Below, piece after piece: positions 10,101 through 17,847 of a stretch of 40,419 nt of DNA. The translations under genes were made by a program, and so were the position numbers. Position 1 is the first letter of the stretch. Each line of letters starts with the position of its first letter. A model generated the notes under the pieces. That model was given only the letters and a program-made list of their open reading frames with translations. It did not search any database and was not told the DNA's origin. The stretch comes from an uncultured Bacteroidota bacterium. GTDB taxonomy: Bacteria; Bacteroidota; Bacteroidia; Chitinophagales; Chitinophagaceae. The stretch is taken from assembly GCA_903858475.1 (NCBI GenBank), contig CAIOIZ010000096.1, positions 1 through 40,419 of the forward strand, in the 5' to 3' direction.

Positions 10101-10115
10101 ATGGTTGATTTTTTA

Positions 10116-10123
10116 CAAAAGTA
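10116..10123 (-). promoter_or_regulatory. Promoter -7 element TACTTTTG (yajQ)
   Basis: Minus-strand TACTTTTG is a perfect TAnnTTTG match 15 nt before the yajQ ATG, implying a leader of fewer than 10 nt. Confidence 0.5.
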
Positions 10124-10146
10124 AAAATAAATGAGCAACCCCCATG

Positions 10147-10170
10147 AAAAAACCCGGGGCGAACCCCGGG
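10147..10170 (-). terminator. Intrinsic terminator after the outer-membrane receptor gene
   Basis: A 7-bp all-GC stem (CCCGGGG 10153-10159 with CCCCGGG 10164-10170) and loop CGAA is followed on the minus strand by six T. It lies 139 nt past the receptor stop, beyond the tandem repeats, so those repeats would be in the 3' end of the transcript. Confidence 0.8.
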
Positions 10171-10217
10171 CTAACAAAAAGAAGCGAACGATCTGTAGAG
10201 CTAGTATTAAGTAGCAA

Positions 10218-10252
10218 GTATCAAGCATCAAGCATCCAGTATCCAGCATCCT
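10218..10252. repeat. Degenerate 7-bp tandem repeat (GYATCMA)
   Basis: Five consecutive heptamers GTATCAA, GCATCAA, GCATCCA, GTATCCA and GCATCCT, with a weaker copy (GTAGCAA) just before them. It abuts the 6-bp repeat on its right. From general familiarity, similar ATCCAG/ATCAAG heptamer tracts occur between genes in other Bacteroidota; no function is known to me. Confidence 0.8.
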
Positions 10253-10312
10253 CCTCAACCTCAACCTTAACCTCAACCTCAACCTCAACCTCAACCTTAG
10301 CCTCCTCCTCAA
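10253..10312. repeat. 6-bp tandem repeat (CCTCAA), ten units
   Basis: Ten consecutive hexamers: seven exact CCTCAA and variants CCTTAA, CCTTAG and CCTCCT. The last unit overlaps the TGA stop codon of the outer-membrane receptor gene (10309-10311). Six is a multiple of three, so gain or loss of units would not change the frame on either strand. Confidence 0.9.
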
Positions 10313-12753
10313 TTCCCCGACTTCACCCTATTCTGCTCATCACCTGCACCACCTGTTTTCCTTTTTTGAATGCCTTTGATAGGTTTTCCAAAACGATAAC
10401 TGAAACTTAGAGTACCAACCCTATTATCTCTGGTTTGACTAAATGTAGCGGCTGTATTTTGGAAATTAATATTCCCCTTTGGATTCATGGTATTAAGCAC
10501 ATTGCGCATATTCAATTTGAGGGTAGCTTTATTTTTCATCAATTGCTTTTGCAATCCAAGGTCCATTTGCCCCAATGCCATTATTTCTATTTGCCCTTCA
10601 ATACCCTTTGTTCTGTAAAATCCACTTAGTTCAGCGCTCCATCCATTTTTGAATTTAAATTGATTGTTTACATTCACTAAAAAGGTAGTAGCATCAATAT
10701 TCAAATCTTCGCCATATAATTTCCCTTTGAATTGATTGTATTTTCCTTCAGTGTAAAGTATGGAAGTCCACCATTTGGTGATGGGCACCTGGGCACTGAT
10801 AGAAAGGCTGGCATCATTCATATAACCATAGTTTCCTTTACGAACGATGATGGCATTTCCTTTTTGCTCAAAAGTTTCATTCAATAAATCTTTTGTATGG
10901 CTATAGTTCAATGTGGTTGTCAAAAACTGTTTGTAGGTATGGCTTAATTCCAACACATTGCTAAACATCGGACTCAAGAATGGATTACCAGCTCCATAAG
11001 TATATTTATCCAGGAAATATAAAAATGGGTTCAGGTCTTCATAATCGGGCCTGTTGATTCTTCTGCCATAGGATAAACCAAATTGATTTTTTTCAGAGGC
11101 ATTGTATCCGAAATAGGCAGTTGGAAATAAACTGGTATAAGAACGATCGAAGGAAGAATCTGTACGTGTTGGATTACCATATTGATGACCCTTGTAATTG
11201 GTATTTTCTAAACGCAGTCCTGTTTGAAGGCTCCATTTTTTCCACTCCCTGCTATAGTTTACATAAGCTGCATTGATATTTTCCTTGTAATCAAATTGAT
11301 TGGTTTTATCATAATCAGGCAGTTTATCTAAATTAACCATATTGAAATAGCCGGCAGTATTATCTGTAGATACAGAGCTGGTCTTCAATCCGCCTTCGAG
11401 TTTTCCGCCTTTTTTCAAAGGATGCGTATAATCGATTTTAGCAGCATAAATATTGATATTCGAAGGCAATTCACCCAATAAGCGATCACCTGATTTCAAT
11501 ACCCAGTTAGGATCATATGACTGATTGATAAATGTTTGATATTTTACAGAACGATAGTTGATATAATCCAGGTCAGCGGTCAATTCTCTTCCAGCAGAAT
11601 CCAATACTCTTCTAAAATTCAGGTTCAATCCACCGTTTTTCCAACTTGCATCTTCCCTGCTATTGGCGGTAACGATGGAATCGGTTACTAATAAATTATT
11701 TTTAAGATAACTGGTGTTGAATCCAATTTGCGTTTGTGGGTTAGTGGTACCATTGAGTACAACACCAATGGTAGTTTTTTTATCGAGGTAATAATCAACC
11801 CCGATTTTTGCATTGTAATTACCCGACATACGATGCTCTCTAGCATTTTGTTCAAATACAGATTTTAAACTTTGATCCGGATTTTTATAATGACGTGTAA
11901 TTGTCAGGTCCTGAAAACCATTCCTGTCTGATGCACCTAAGGAAGTAAATAAATTAAATTTTCCGTTGCGATAATTCAGGTTCAAACTATTATTGGTGCT
12001 TGAATATACCCCCTGACTATAAGATAAAGCTGCATTGCCATTAAACCCTTTTTGTTTGTTCTTCTTTGTTTTGATATTGATGATACCAGAACGACCCGAT
12101 GCATCATATTTAGCAGATGGATTGGTCATGATTTCAATCTGATCAATATTGGCGGAGGGCATATTGCGCAACATACTGGTCAATTCGGTTGCTGAAAGAT
12201 AAGTCGGTTTGCCATCCAGCATAATCATAACGCCTTGTTTACCTTTCAGGCTAATATTACCATCCTTGTCTACCATTACCCCAGGTGCTTTTTCTAATAC
12301 TTCCAGTGCGGTAGTACCAGCATTACTAATAGCAGCATCTACATTAACAATGGTTTTGTCGAGTTTTCGCTCAATCAATTGCTTTTTAGAAGTAACCACT
12401 ACTTCTTTAAGGCTTTTGCTAGTGGGTACCAATTGCAAAACCCCCACCCCAATCGAATTTTGTGCATCAGAAATGTTTAGAGGTCCGCTATATGTTTTGG
12501 CATGACCAATAGAAGTGGCCAGCAAAAGATAGGAACCATTTTTAAGGTTTTCGAAGGAGAAATTACCTTCTTTGTCGGTGACAGCTGCTTTTACCCAACT
12601 GCTATCGGTGCTTTTCAAAAGGGTAATAGTGGCGGCATCAATAATTTTTTGATTACCCCCGTCTTTAATAGATCCGGAAATTTTGCCTCCGGTTTGGGCA
12701 TTGCTGGACAATACAATACTCATTGCAGCCAGCAGGCTGAAAAATTTGTTCAT
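10309..12753 (-). CDS. Outer-membrane beta-barrel receptor (TonB-dependent receptor-like) with carboxypeptidase-regulatory domain
   Basis: The 814-residue protein has a signal peptide (MNKFFSLLAAMSIVLSSNAQ) and a carboxypeptidase-regulatory-like beta-sandwich at ~24-110 (GKISGSIKDGGNQKIIDAAT). A plug domain follows at ~125-235 (LEVLEKAPGVMVDKDGNISL, NPSAKYDASGRSGIINIKTK), and the rest is a ~550-residue beta-barrel. The architecture is that of the Bacteroidota 'outer membrane beta-barrel family' related to SusC and TonB receptors. There is no SusD partner nearby, so a glycan-uptake role is not supported; the substrate is unknown. The basic C-terminal tail (KRKTGGAGDEQNRVKSGN) runs past the barrel, and the stop lies in a hexamer repeat. 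It is a single-gene unit with a promoter element at 12839 and a terminator at 10147-10170. Confidence 0.9.
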   Translation of the reverse strand: MNKFFSLLAAMSIVLSSNAQTGGKISGSIKDGGNQKIIDAATITLLKSTDSSWVKAAVTDKEGNFSFENLKNGSYLLLATSIGHAKTYSGPLNISDAQNSIGVGVLQLVPTSKSLKEVVVTSKKQLIERKLDKTIVNVDAAISNAGTTALEVLEKAPGVMVDKDGNISLKGKQGVMIMLDGKPTYLSATELTSMLRNMPSANIDQIEIMTNPSAKYDASGRSGIINIKTKKNKQKGFNGNAALSYSQGVYSSTNNSLNLNYRNGKFNLFTSLGASDRNGFQDLTITRHYKNPDQSLKSVFEQNAREHRMSGNYNAKIGVDYYLDKKTTIGVVLNGTTNPQTQIGFNTSYLKNNLLVTDSIVTANSREDASWKNGGLNLNFRRVLDSAGRELTADLDYINYRSVKYQTFINQSYDPNWVLKSGDRLLGELPSNINIYAAKIDYTHPLKKGGKLEGGLKTSSVSTDNTAGYFNMVNLDKLPDYDKTNQFDYKENINAAYVNYSREWKKWSLQTGLRLENTNYKGHQYGNPTRTDSSFDRSYTSLFPTAYFGYNASEKNQFGLSYGRRINRPDYEDLNPFLYFLDKYTYGAGNPFLSPMFSNVLELSHTYKQFLTTTLNYSHTKDLLNETFEQKGNAIIVRKGNYGYMNDASLSISAQVPITKWWTSILYTEGKYNQFKGKLYGEDLNIDATTFLVNVNNQFKFKNGWSAELSGFYRTKGIEGQIEIMALGQMDLGLQKQLMKNKATLKLNMRNVLNTMNPKGNINFQNTAATFSQTRDNRVGTLSFSYRFGKPIKGIQKRKTGGAGDEQNRVKSGN

Positions 12754-12838
12754 GGCTATACTTTTTGTTTTTAATTCCGGTGGCTAATCCGAAATGTTTG
12801 GTTTAAATACTCAGTAATATACTTTAATAACTACCTCA

Positions 12839-12846
12839 CAAAGGTA
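12839..12846 (-). promoter_or_regulatory. Promoter -7 element TACCTTTG (outer-membrane receptor)
   Basis: Minus-strand TACCTTTG matches TAnnTTTG perfectly. It lies 85 nt before the receptor ATG, so the leader would be about 80 nt. No other good match occurs nearer the start codon. Confidence 0.4.
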
Positions 12847-12997
12847 AGTACCATGTTTTACATAGTACATTGCTTAATACTGAACGGCAAAATAAAGTGA
12901 TAATTGGTAAAAAAACTGCTTAGATTATTGAAATCAGTGTAGGTGTTACGGATAAGTAGTGAAATAGTTACAGGGGATGCAAATCTTAATAAAGCCA

Positions 12998-13028
12998 ATA
13001 AAAAAGCATACCCAATTGGATATGCTTT
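12998..13028 (-). terminator. Intrinsic terminator after lgt
   Basis: An 8-bp stem (13003-13010 with 13021-13028), extended past one mismatch by the palindrome CCAATTGG, is followed on the minus strand by a T-run into TTTTTTATTGG. It lies 17 nt past the lgt stop. Confidence 0.75.
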
Positions 13029-13045
13029 ATGCTGACTATGGTAAT

Positions 13046-14365
13046 TTAATTGCTTGCTTTAGATTTTTTGATATAAATAAGTAACAGACCAGCAATAAAC
13101 AAAGCGAGGGAAATGATTTCGGCTTGTGTGGGATTAAAAGGCAACTTGTCGTAGGTTGTATTTACCCTTATTTTTTCAATAAAGAAACGTTCAAAACCAT
13201 TAAGCATAAGGTAAGTGCCAAACATTACACCAGCCGTTTTTATTCTTCTACGAATGGCCCATAGAAAAAGGAAAAGCAAAAAACTTATGACGATTTCATA
13301 AAAAGGAGTAGGAAAAACTGGTATGGGCAAAACCCGGTTATGTTCCTCGGTATTACCCGGTAACACAATGGCTCCATCTTTATTTACATTACCGGGATAA
13401 TTATACGCCACCATCCAAACCGGCAAAAAAGAAGGGGCTTTAAAATACGCGGATGGCACAACTGCTAAACTATCGGATTTACGGGAAGTATTATTGATGA
13501 TTTTTCCTTCATCTAATACATTGCCTTTTTCAAAATACATAGCATAATGCTGTAATTGTTGTTGATATTCCCCTGCCTTGGCTTCCACTACTTTTCCAGT
13601 AGAATCGGTGATATAGGCACTATTATAAATGCCCCAGTCGCCATCACCTGCCACCTGGCAACCAATTCGTCCGACGGCATAAGCAATCATAAGTGCCGGA
13701 CCAGCGGAATCCACTAAATGAATTAATTTAATACCACGTTTATGCGCATACCAACATACGGCCACTGCCGCCATGATAAGCCCACCATAGAAAGTTAATC
13801 CGCTTGCCGAAAACAAAGTGCCCACCGGGTCGGCGATAAAACTGCTCCAGTTTTCAAAGGCATCAAATAATTTAGCTCCAAGGATTCCAAATATCAGGGC
13901 GATGATTACAATATCCCCTACCCGATCGTGTGGCCATATTCGAACGGTTCTGTTTTCGGGAGATTTTAATTTTTGTTTATTTTTTTCATACCATTTCAAC
14001 GCCGCGAGAAATATACCCAATGCTAGTCCACCCAACCAATTACCCTGCCCACTAAAAATATAATCCTGCGGATTCACTTCAGGGGCCTTGCTAAAAAACA
14101 ATCCAAATAATTTAAACCCGAAAAGAAATCCCGCTAAAAAATTGGTGAGCAATTCCATTAACCCTGCAGGTTTTCCTACTGTAATAATTTCCTCCTTTGG
14201 TGCCAATAAGCCTTGCTTTTCTTTTCGTTTAAGCTCAAGCGTTAGCACAATGGCAGCTACCATAAAGGCGATAGCCACCATCAAACCAAAAGTATTTAAG
14301 AATTTAAGGCCTTCCCATTGAACGGAAAACCAATCTTTAAAAATATAGTATAAATTAGGGTACAT
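13046..14365 (-). CDS. lgt: Prolipoprotein diacylglyceryl transferase (Lgt)
   Basis: Lgt moves diacylglycerol from phosphatidylglycerol to the lipobox cysteine of prolipoproteins, the first step of lipoprotein maturation in the inner membrane. The 439-residue protein has seven or so hydrophobic segments and the signature GRIGCQVAGDGDWG (~242-255), followed late by the conserved VFPTPFYEI segment. It is much longer than the ~290-residue E. coli enzyme: there is a ~95-residue soluble insert between these two motifs and an extra loop near residues 50-105, a pattern expected for Bacteroidota Lgt. The motif that is HGGLIG in E. coli reads YGGLIMA here (Tyr203). ATG at 14365 is the only sensible start. 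The terminator at 12998-13028 ends the unit. Confidence 0.93.
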   Translation of the reverse strand: MYPNLYYIFKDWFSVQWEGLKFLNTFGLMVAIAFMVAAIVLTLELKRKEKQGLLAPKEEIITVGKPAGLMELLTNFLAGFLFGFKLFGLFFSKAPEVNPQDYIFSGQGNWLGGLALGIFLAALKWYEKNKQKLKSPENRTVRIWPHDRVGDIVIIALIFGILGAKLFDAFENWSSFIADPVGTLFSASGLTFYGGLIMAAVAVCWYAHKRGIKLIHLVDSAGPALMIAYAVGRIGCQVAGDGDWGIYNSAYITDSTGKVVEAKAGEYQQQLQHYAMYFEKGNVLDEGKIINNTSRKSDSLAVVPSAYFKAPSFLPVWMVAYNYPGNVNKDGAIVLPGNTEEHNRVLPIPVFPTPFYEIVISFLLFLFLWAIRRRIKTAGVMFGTYLMLNGFERFFIEKIRVNTTYDKLPFNPTQAEIISLALFIAGLLLIYIKKSKASN

Positions 14366-14405
14366 GTATTGATTGCGTTAAGTAGATAGATTTAAAACTT
14401 GCAAC

Positions 14406-14413
14406 GCAAGATA
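14406..14413 (-). promoter_or_regulatory. Promoter-like -7 element TATCTTGC (lgt)
   Basis: Minus-strand TATCTTGC, the one-T-short variant also seen before the PKD genes, lies 40 nt before the lgt ATG and just downstream of the terminator of the preceding gene. Confidence 0.3.
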
Positions 14414-14429
14414 TTTAATATAAACGATA

Positions 14430-14454
14430 ATTCCCGTTGGGACGCAACGGGAAT
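14430..14454 (-). terminator. Hairpin terminator after bacilliredoxin gene
   Basis: A perfect 10-bp stem (ATTCCCGTTG, 14430-14439, with 14445-14454) and 5-nt loop lies 25 nt past the stop codon at 14479. There is no strong T-run after it, so this is a moderate call. Confidence 0.6.
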
Positions 14455-14478
14455 CTATGAATACTGGTCAAGTAATTA

Positions 14479-14895
14479 TTAGTTACAATGCTGATCGAAA
14501 GCGCCAATCAGATTGGCCGCTATCATTTGCGCACTGCGTCCTTCAATATTGTGACGCTCAATAAAATGCACTAACTGTCCGTCTTTAAATAATGCAATAG
14601 ATGGAGAGGAGGGAGGATAAGGCAATAAAAATTCTCTTAGCTTTTTAACAGCGTCAATATCAAAACCTGCAAAACTAGTTGTCATGCGATCGGGCTTCTT
14701 AGTGCTATTTTGAACGGCCATCAATACACCAGGACGAGCAGTACCAGCACTACAACCGCAAACAGAATTCAATACTACCAAGGTGGTACCCTTTTCACTC
14801 AATGCTTTATCTACAGCAGCTGCCGACAATAATTCTTCAAATCCATTTTCCGTCAATTCTTCTTTCATTGGAATAACAATCTCTTGAGGATACAT
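14479..14895 (-). CDS. BrxA/BrxB family bacilliredoxin
   Basis: The 138-residue thioredoxin-fold protein belongs to the YphP/YqiW (bacilliredoxin) family. The defining CGC active-site motif is in SVCGCSAGTARPG, with the usual N-terminus MYPQEIVIPMKEELTENGF and the conserved LREFLLPYPPSSPSIALFKDG and RHNIEGR blocks. In Firmicutes these proteins remove bacillithiol from S-thiolated proteins; some Bacteroidota also make bacillithiol, so the same role is plausible but not shown here. It sits behind its own TAATTTTGC promoter element and a hairpin, so it is probably monocistronic. Confidence 0.92.
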   Translation of the reverse strand: MYPQEIVIPMKEELTENGFEELLSAAAVDKALSEKGTTLVVLNSVCGCSAGTARPGVLMAVQNSTKKPDRMTTSFAGFDIDAVKKLREFLLPYPPSSPSIALFKDGQLVHFIERHNIEGRSAQMIAANLIGAFDQHCN

Positions 14896-14920
14896 AATGC
14901 TAAATTTTTAGTTTGAATGG

Positions 14921-14928
14921 CAAAATTA
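14921..14928 (-). promoter_or_regulatory. Promoter -7 element TAATTTTG (bacilliredoxin)
   Basis: Minus-strand TAATTTTGC matches TAnnTTTG plus the frequent trailing C, 25 nt before the ATG at 14895. Confidence 0.55.
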
Positions 14929-15032
14929 CAACCTCCCTCCTAAAACCTGGGTAAAATTTCTGTATCTCGGAAATGCATAGATTTTATAATCAAACTGCCA
15001 TATTGCCATTAATAAGAAAACGACATTGCTAT

Positions 15033-15059
15033 TTTGTCATTTAATACGCATGTAATTTG
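15033..15059 (+). promoter_or_regulatory. Possible promoter of the small heat-shock gene
   Basis: TTTG (15033-15036) and TAATTTG (15053-15059) are 16 nt apart. The second is one base short of the TAnnTTTG consensus. No inverted repeat resembling a CIRCE or similar heat-shock operator was seen between here and the ATG at 15144, an 84-nt leader. Confidence 0.3.
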
Positions 15060-15143
15060 AAAGTTTGGCTTAAAAAAATGGATTGGACTGTGATTTGAAC
15101 AGATAACAGTACACAAAAAATTAAAAAACAAAAACAAATAACT

Positions 15144-15584
15144 ATGACACAGTTTAGAACTACCAACCATTTTGGAAAATCATTTGATGGTTTATTAAAT
15201 GAAATTTTTAATGAAATTCCTTCTACACTTGGTAAGACCATGAGAGAAGATGTACTGGGCTTTCCACCAGTAAACATTTCCGAAAAAAGCAATTCCTATC
15301 ATTTGCAATTAGCTGCTCCTGGCATGGAAAAAGATTATTTCTCCATTAAATTGGAAGGTAATTTACTAACCATCAGTGCCACTCAAAAAGAAACAGTAAA
15401 AGATGCAGATGAAAAAACAATTCGAAGAGAATTTAGCCAGAAAGCATTTAAGCGCAGTTTCACTTTAGATGAAAAAATTGACGCCGATAATATCAAAGCG
15501 AAATATGAAAACGGCATTTTAATAGTGGAACTTGCCAAAAAAGAAGCAGCACAAATGGGCAGCAAAGAAATTGCTATTCTATAA
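15144..15584 (+). CDS. Hsp20/alpha-crystallin family small heat-shock protein
   Basis: The 146-residue protein is an ATP-independent holdase chaperone that binds unfolding proteins. After a short N-terminal arm (to ~40), an alpha-crystallin domain spans ~42-135, from PPVNISEKSNSYHLQLAAPG through the conserved RREFSQKAFKRSFTL and the A/G-x-L-like motif YENGILIVELAKK. The C-terminal tail ends in IAIL, matching the I-x-I/L anchor used for oligomer assembly. It is a single gene on the plus strand with a weak promoter candidate upstream and a hairpin terminator downstream. Confidence 0.95.
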   Translation: MTQFRTTNHFGKSFDGLLNEIFNEIPSTLGKTMREDVLGFPPVNISEKSNSYHLQLAAPGMEKDYFSIKLEGNLLTISATQKETVKDADEKTIRREFSQKAFKRSFTLDEKIDADNIKAKYENGILIVELAKKEAAQMGSKEIAIL

Positions 15585-15609
15585 ATAGTATACAGTTGGT
15601 TTTGGTTAA

Positions 15610-15631
15610 GCCCCTTCAGTCCTGGAGGGGC
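15610..15631 (+). terminator. Hairpin terminator between convergent hsp20 and NTF2-like genes
   Basis: An 8-bp stem (15610-15617 with 15624-15631, one G-T pair) and 6-nt loop lies 25 nt after the hsp20 stop and just past the stop of the convergent gene at 15640. It may serve both strands; the following T tract is short. Confidence 0.65.
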
Positions 15632-15639
15632 ACTTTAAT

Positions 15640-16092
15640 TTACTGACAAGCTTTTTTTCGCCTTGTATCAATGATGTATTGAATTTTCCATACCCCAGCT
15701 TGCTTTACCAGTTGAAATGAATTCACGCCACAGTGACTAAAGCCAGCTTTATAATAAAATTCATAGGGCGTCCATGCCATGGCCAAAGGGCCATCTATTT
15801 TGATAGATTCAAATACGATTCGTTCATCTGCATTCCCCGGCGCCTCTTTATTAATAAAATCTACAAACCCAGCAATTGACTCAGTCATCACTATAATTTT
15901 CCCCTCCTTATTGGTAACGATAGTTTGCAACAAGGCACTGTCGGTAAAACTATTTTTCAACATGACCCCATCTGCATTTTTCATAGCCGTAAACAATTGA
16001 TTAACGGCTGCTTTCACCGAATCAATACTAGCTTGTGATTGCACGGGAATAACAGTACTCATAAAAACTACAAAAATGAAAAATGATTTCAT
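15640..16092 (-). CDS. Secreted NTF2-like (nuclear transport factor 2 family) protein
   Basis: Starting at the ATG at 16092 this is a 150-residue protein with a signal peptide (MKSFFIFVVFMSTVIPVQSQ) and one NTF2-like alpha/beta-cone domain (~25-145): an N-terminal helix VKAAVNQLFTAMKNADGVML, the strand region ending GPLAMAWTPYEFYY, and FQLVKQAGVWKIQYIIDTRR. The frame is open upstream to another ATG at 16254, but that would bury the signal peptide behind 54 residues rich in Cys and Phe, so 16092 is chosen. Such domains can be enzymes or ligand binders; nothing in the sequence says which. It is convergent with hsp20 and no clear promoter was found. Confidence 0.8.
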   Translation of the reverse strand: MKSFFIFVVFMSTVIPVQSQASIDSVKAAVNQLFTAMKNADGVMLKNSFTDSALLQTIVTNKEGKIIVMTESIAGFVDFINKEAPGNADERIVFESIKIDGPLAMAWTPYEFYYKAGFSHCGVNSFQLVKQAGVWKIQYIIDTRRKKACQ

Positions 16093-16253
16093 ACGAGCGA
16101 TTGAGATGATAAAAAAAAGCAACTTAAAAATAAAGCATCCCTTCGATGAATAAAATAAAATTACAGCAGCGGTAATTAAAAAAGACCTTGAAAATTGCCA
16201 GCATGAACCACAGAATATATCAGTGCTATAAAAATAATTTTTACTGGCTGGCA

Positions 16254-16355
16254 TACTTTGGGATAGGTATTCGCGTTAGTATAGTAGTGGCAGTAAGGCG
16301 CCACTTTACAGTTTGAAGCCCACAGCAGGAATAGTCTGATGGGCTTATTTTTTTT
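16254..16355 (+). ncRNA. Candidate small RNA: orphan promoter-like element plus intrinsic terminator
   Basis: In the 333-nt gap between two minus-strand genes the plus strand carries TACTTTG (16254-16260, one base short of TAnnTTTG) and, about 60 nt later, a clear intrinsic terminator (16316-16355). No plus-strand gene precedes this terminator, the nearest upstream one being hsp20 with its own hairpin. A transcript from about 16267 would be ~90 nt, with one hairpin (AGTGGC pairing with GCCACT, about 16286-16306) before the terminator. I could not match it to the signal recognition particle RNA, 6S RNA or tmRNA. Transcription and function are inference. Confidence 0.35.
16316..16355 (+). terminator. 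Intrinsic terminator with no upstream plus-strand gene
   Basis: Stem AAGCCCA/TGGGCTT (16316-16322 with 16340-16346), extended by CAG/CTG after a bulged A, followed by A and eight T (16348-16355). It reads only on the plus strand; the minus strand has no T-run after it. Confidence 0.75.
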
Positions 16356-16372
16356 GGCCCCACTTAATGCAA

Positions 16373-16400
16373 TAAAAAAGGGGTAGCAGTTGCTACCCCT
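16373..16400 (-). terminator. Intrinsic terminator after the decarboxylase gene
   Basis: Inverted repeat AGGGGTAGCA/TGCTACCCCT (16379-16388 with 16391-16400) with a very tight loop, followed on the minus strand by TTTTTATTGC. It lies 26 nt past the stop at 16426. Confidence 0.8.
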
Positions 16401-16425
16401 CCCATCTATTTTCCGAAATATCTTA

Positions 16426-17823
16426 TTACTGGTATCCTAAAATCTTAAGCATGCTTTGAGCAGTTTGCTCTTTGGCATATACCCAATCAACCAGTTTGCC
16501 ATTTTTATCATGCCCTACAATAATATGCTTTGGTGAAGGAATCAAGCAATGCTTGATACCACCATAGCCGCTTATCTGATCTTGATAGGCACCCGTATGG
16601 AAGAATCCGACATAGAGCGGTTCTCCTCCATTTACCTTTGGCAAGAACACTTCATTAATATGTTCTTCACTATCATAATAATCGTGACTATCGCAGGTAA
16701 TACCACCTAAAACTACGCGATGGTATTCATTGTCCCATTTGTTAATTGGCAGCATCAAAAACTTCTCACCAATACCCCAGGTATCAGGCAAAGTAGTGAT
16801 AAAAGAAGAATCGATCATGTACCAGGTTTCGCGATCGTTTTGCATTTTTTCGCCAATCACACTATATATATGCGCCATGCTTTCGCCAACGGTGTAACTA
16901 CCAAACTCGGTAAACAAGTTGGGCATGGGCACTTTATTTTTCTTACAAGCCACTTTGATATTGCGCACAATTTCATTGATCATGAACTGATAGTCATATT
17001 CAAATCCCAATGAATGCTTAATGGGGAATCCACCGCCAATATTAATAGAATCCAGTTCTGGACAAATCTTTTTTAATTGACAATAAAGGTTGATGACCTT
17101 ATTCAATTCACTCCAATAATAAATATCATCCTTGATTCCTTTGTTTAAAAAGATATGCAGCATTTTCAACTGAAAGCGGTGTTCGTTTCCTTCAATTTTA
17201 TCAACATAAAATTCTAGAATATCCTTTGCACGAATACCCAATCGGCTGGTATAAAATGGGAAATTAGGCTCTTCCTCAGCGGCTACACGAATACCCAGAT
17301 TAAAAGGGACTTTGACTGATTTAATATAGGCCCTGAGCTCATCAGTATTATCTAAAATGGGCACTACATTTTTAAAACCATTATTGAGTAAGCCGGCAAT
17401 TCGATTGGTATAGGCTTTTTGTTTAAAGCCATTACAGATGACGTAAATATCCTTTGTGATTTTCTTTTTCTCGTACAGCTTCTTGATGATTTCAATATCA
17501 TAAGCATAAGATGTTTCGAGGTTGATATCATGTTTTAGCGCTTCTTCTACCACAAAGGAAAAATGAGAACTTTTGGTACAATAACAGTAATTGTACTTTC
17601 CCTCGTACTTATGCTTTTTAAAAGCAGCTGCAAACATGGTTTTGGCCTTTTTAATCTGCATACCAATCTTAGGAAGATAGGTTAGCTTCATCGGCGTTCC
17701 ATATTTATCAATCAGTGCTTTTAGGTCGAGCCCATTGTACTGGAGATAATTGTTTTTAACATTATAACCTTCCTGTGGAAAATTAAAAGTTTGCTGAACA
17801 AGGTCGCTGTAGGAATTGTTCAT
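16426..17823 (-). CDS. PLP-dependent arginine-type decarboxylase (alanine racemase fold)
   Basis: This is a fold-III Orn/DAP/Arg decarboxylase, most like the ~465-residue Bacteroidota proteins annotated as arginine decarboxylase (agmatine and polyamine synthesis). The PLP lysine is in YCTKSSHF (~Lys84), the glycine loop binding the PLP phosphate is DSINIGGGFP, and the CxSxD motif at the subunit interface is GITCDSHDYYD, with HTGAYQ further on. Substrate choice (arginine, ornithine or carboxynorspermidine) cannot be proved from sequence. Three starts are possible: TTG 17850, ATG 17844 and ATG 17823. A perfect TATTTTTGC promoter element at 17848-17855 would start transcription near 17841, leaving only 17823 inside the transcript, so that ATG is preferred. 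It follows rplT but is separated from it by a terminator. Confidence 0.85.
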   Translation of the reverse strand: MNNSYSDLVQQTFNFPQEGYNVKNNYLQYNGLDLKALIDKYGTPMKLTYLPKIGMQIKKAKTMFAAAFKKHKYEGKYNYCYCTKSSHFSFVVEEALKHDINLETSYAYDIEIIKKLYEKKKITKDIYVICNGFKQKAYTNRIAGLLNNGFKNVVPILDNTDELRAYIKSVKVPFNLGIRVAAEEEPNFPFYTSRLGIRAKDILEFYVDKIEGNEHRFQLKMLHIFLNKGIKDDIYYWSELNKVINLYCQLKKICPELDSINIGGGFPIKHSLGFEYDYQFMINEIVRNIKVACKKNKVPMPNLFTEFGSYTVGESMAHIYSVIGEKMQNDRETWYMIDSSFITTLPDTWGIGEKFLMLPINKWDNEYHRVVLGGITCDSHDYYDSEEHINEVFLPKVNGGEPLYVGFFHTGAYQDQISGYGGIKHCLIPSPKHIIVGHDKNGKLVDWVYAKEQTAQSMLKILGYQ

Positions 17824-17847
17824 GTTGGTATCTGTGTGGTCCATGAG

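Noticed and set aside
10055..10312. Minus-strand frame coding an Arg-Leu repeat peptide
   Set aside because: It is produced by translating the CCTCAA and heptamer repeats and overlaps the yajQ promoter and start; no domain, promoter or ribosome site supports it.
10211..10312. CRISPR array
   Set aside because: Repeat units are 6-7 bp and contiguous, with no spacers and no cas genes.
10309..12753. SusC-type polysaccharide utilisation locus
   Set aside because: There is no SusD homologue or glycoside hydrolase next to either receptor in the window.
16093..16254. N-terminal extension of the NTF2-like protein to the ATG at 16254
   Set aside because: The extra 54 residues precede a good signal peptide and resemble translated intergenic DNA.
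16254..16355. Signal recognition particle RNA, 6S RNA or tRNA at the orphan terminator
   Set aside because: The conserved SRP tetraloop region, the long 6S rod and a cloverleaf with acceptor stem could not be found, so only an unclassified small RNA candidate is reported.
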